Assembly (NCBI RefSeq): GCF_914767665.1
Contig: NC_059503.1
Coordinates: forward strand, 15,872,001 to 15,936,000
Direction: 5' to 3'
From: Harmonia axyridis
Lineage: Eukaryota; Arthropoda; Insecta; Coleoptera; Coccinellidae
DNA: 64,000 nucleotides
The notes under the pieces are model-generated. The model did no database searches. It saw only the letters and a program-made list of their open reading frames with translations, and was not told where the DNA came from. Below are positions 62,201 through 64,000 of this stretch, one piece after another; position 1 is the first letter of the stretch, and every line of letters starts with the position of its first letter. Position numbers and translations under genes: made by a program.

Positions 62201-63845
62201 CTTCTTTTCGGAAGTTATCCTGTATATGGACGAATGGAGTAAATCGAGAACGAGAACTTGAGAAGTGTCACAATTTTCTTTGAAACTCTATTTCGGAAAT
62301 CAGTTTTTTCTTTAAATTCCTACAAACAGGAGGGGGATTTCAAAATCTTCAACATCTTTCATTTTGGACGCTACTGATCATCTCTTAAAGGTACAAAAAT
62401 TGATTTAATTCCTCAAATTATGATATCATTGATTACCGTAGGAATCCCATTGAACACAGCCTCTCCAACAAAATCTGTGAAATACAGAGAATAGCAAACA
62501 TGAGCCATCCAACAGAATAAGTTTGTAAGACAAAGTTTCAGTAAAGATGTTGGCATGAAAACTATACTCTTAAGGTACATCAACAATGTCGCATCTGCTG
62601 GTGGCGGAGGCAAGCTTGCAGCTCTTTGTAATTTGCTTCTTTCTACCTCCTCAACATTAGCCATTTCTTGTTCCTAAAAAAATTGAAAGAGAATTTTGTC
62701 GGAGTGAGTACCACAACTTAACATTTTTTCATTTTTGTTTTACCTTATTCTCAGTTTCATCGACGAGTGTACCATATGAAACTTCGGGTTTAGTTAAAAT
62801 GTTTGTTTGTTCTTCTTTCCTTTGTGTTATTTCTCTGTTTTCTTCATCGATAGGCATTTGCAGCGTTTCTAACGGCATTTCTTTGAAACTGGTGACAGTG
62901 CATGTCACACAAATGATGAAAATGATTGTTATCAATGTGAATACTGCTTTGACATGCCCTCCCAATAACATTCCTGTTGATGGAAATCAAACGATATAAG
63001 AATGATGACTATGTTACTTTATCGATTTCTTATAAAGGGCAGAGAATACCTTTACTCCGTTTTGAATTGAAAACCTAATCAGATATGAATTCATTTAGTG
63101 ATATGGACCGCTCATACAAAAAAAAGAAGAAAATTGCTATAACAAGAGATGACATAATATAACAAATATTCAACGGAGATATTATGAAAGTTGAAAATAT
63201 TATATGCTTATTGTAGAATTATAATAGAAACTTTTAAGTCTTAGGTCAGGTCCAGAGTAAACTGGCGTCATATTATGCTTACACCAATATTCAATGAAAA
63301 AATGAAGAATAAATGTATATGCTGATAAATATATCTCAATCACCTATTACAGTTGCATCCCAATTGATTCCACCCATGGCATATCCCATGGTGCCGCCTA
63401 AGCCAGCCATGACTGTGAACGTACTTAAGCCTCTTGCATGATCATCTGAAATTTGAGATTTCAGAAACCCACCAAAACTAAACCCAAAAGTAATAATCGA
63501 AATACACCTATCATCTTGGACAATTTCATAAAGTGGTTGGTATGGTAAATAATCTTGACTTACCTGGAATGGTAACATCCAACAGATAAGCCCTGGCTGG
63601 ACTTTGGCAAGCGTCAGCGTCAAAATCCAGTAAGATTGTGCCCAATACAGTGAAGAAGATTCCCCAAGGATGATTTCCTATACTGTATTGGGAAGGATCG
63701 TTTTTTGTTGTAGAATTAAAGGAATAATCATGTTTTGTGGCTGAAGTTCTGTGTGCGCTTTGCAAATTCCCTGAAAGATTTCTGAAGGATGGCGTATCTC
63801 CCATTGCAAGACCTAATTTTTCACCATTTGGAACCAATATTAGAC
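56270..63845 (-). CDS. SLC45-family proton-coupled sugar transporter, 3' seven exons (5' end outside window)
   Basis: Exons on the minus strand: 63845-63564, 63445-63344, 62973-62744, 62673-62437, 61972-61842, 57820-57646, 56500-56270; all phases agree. The product is a major facilitator transporter of the SLC45 type (proton-associated sugar transporter, plasma or vesicle membrane). Diagnostic stretches are QSPARAYLLDVTIPG, MGYAMGGINWDATVIG, VILFSWTAGVMYSTLFTMP, LVAHYHAKGV, and the ending FLAFCGAISARSVLYLDL, the SLC45 C-terminus. A long hydrophilic loop (about 62860-62580) separates the two six-helix halves. The N-terminal helices with the usual signature lie beyond 64000. The intron 57821-61841 is 4 kb and repeat-rich. 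It may correspond to Drosophila Slc45-1 or a paralogue; I cannot decide. Confidence 0.9.
57821..61841. other. Large SLC45 intron with repeat fragments
   Basis: It contains ACAGGGTGATTCATTC near 58280 and ACAGGGTGTTCCATAATGG near 60001, both starts of the recurrent insect-type repeat family. It also has a weak Tc1-like coding remnant at about 59290-59490 (MHLEWAMDKPKIH, then KIFLSGSKWFTI) and a retroelement-like site at 61469. No host exon was found. Confidence 0.45.
61442..61539. other. tRNA-Lys primer-binding-site-like sequence within an inverted repeat
   Basis: TGGCGCCCAACGTGGGG at 61469-61485 equals the sequence complementary to the 3' end of tRNA-Lys used to prime many LTR retroelements. 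It is flanked by imperfect 23-bp inverted arms at 61442-61464 and 61517-61539 (AATTTGATATTTCGATCCAA and its near complement). TGTTAAGGAAG follows, which resembles a gypsy-type LTR start. No gag or pol coding sequence is near. It may be a relic or a coincidence. Confidence 0.35.
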
Positions 63846-64000
63846 CTGAAATTTCGAAATTTTATCATAAAAGATTGCGTTTTGGAAGTTTCACAGAATG
63901 ATGGGAATTGAAAATTCAGGTTCTATGATTTGAATTCGAAAATATTATACTCTGTCATTGTTGTGGCTCTATGATTATTGTCCTTCGCTTCAAAAAATCA
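63846..64000. other. SLC45 intron, window edge
   Basis: Intron upstream of the first exon visible here. The acceptor TTTCGAAATTTCAG lies directly beside 63845. Nothing else is seen. Confidence 0.6.

Overview
This is an AT-rich nuclear window from an animal, almost certainly an insect. Genes have short introns with GT-AG borders, orthologues of well-known animal genes are present, and several mariner, hAT-like, PIF/Harbinger-like and non-LTR elements are scattered between and inside genes. A beetle is plausible, but I cannot prove the order from sequence alone. I see no bacterial features, no CRISPR array and no rRNA or tRNA gene.

Layout, left to right. 119-908: internally deleted mariner. 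2272-2462 (+): last exon of a Fasciclin-1-like GPI-anchored adhesion protein. 4508-10436 (-): eight-exon gene for a 705-residue protein, tentatively CFAP92/DUF4550-like, with a second mariner in one intron. About 11820-12901 (-): decayed THAP + PIF/Harbinger-type transposase gene, broken by a 34-bp perfect palindrome flanked by an 8-bp direct repeat. 13168-13935 (+): single-exon XRCC2-like recombination protein with an eroded Walker A. 15120-15923 (-): mitochondrial ATP synthase c subunit. 16920-23294 (+): 20-exon ABCF1 with tandemly duplicated exons in its charged N-terminal region. 24163-24944 (-): CISD2-like CDGSH iron-sulfur protein. 25163-28178 (+): a candidate 49-residue two-exon gene. 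28390-35394 (+): PHF14. 35712-41889 (-): F-box/leucine-rich-repeat gene, convergent with PHF14. 42509-43548 (+): NATD1-like acetyltransferase, followed after only 49 bp by TTC21B/IFT139 at 43598-48780 (+). 48781-56269: gene-poor and repeat-rich, with two mariner remnants and a hAT-like MITE. 56270-63845 (-): 3' part of an SLC45-family sugar transporter whose 5' end lies beyond the window.

The genes do not form one pathway. They are ordinary housekeeping genes (ATP synthase c, ABCF1, CISD2, PHF14, XRCC2) together with ciliary (IFT139, perhaps CFAP92-like), adhesion and transport genes. Several neighbours are head-to-head (ATP synthase c/ABCF1, CISD2/small gene, F-box/NATD1) and may share promoters. 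Exon joins were chosen by splice sites and reading phase; each gene model complete within the window adds up to an intact frame. Exon borders may be off by a base. I found no convincing new multi-gene system. The most unusual items are the palindromic insertion, the ABCF1 exon array, the XRCC2 Walker A loss, the nested foldback elements, and the candidate small gene.
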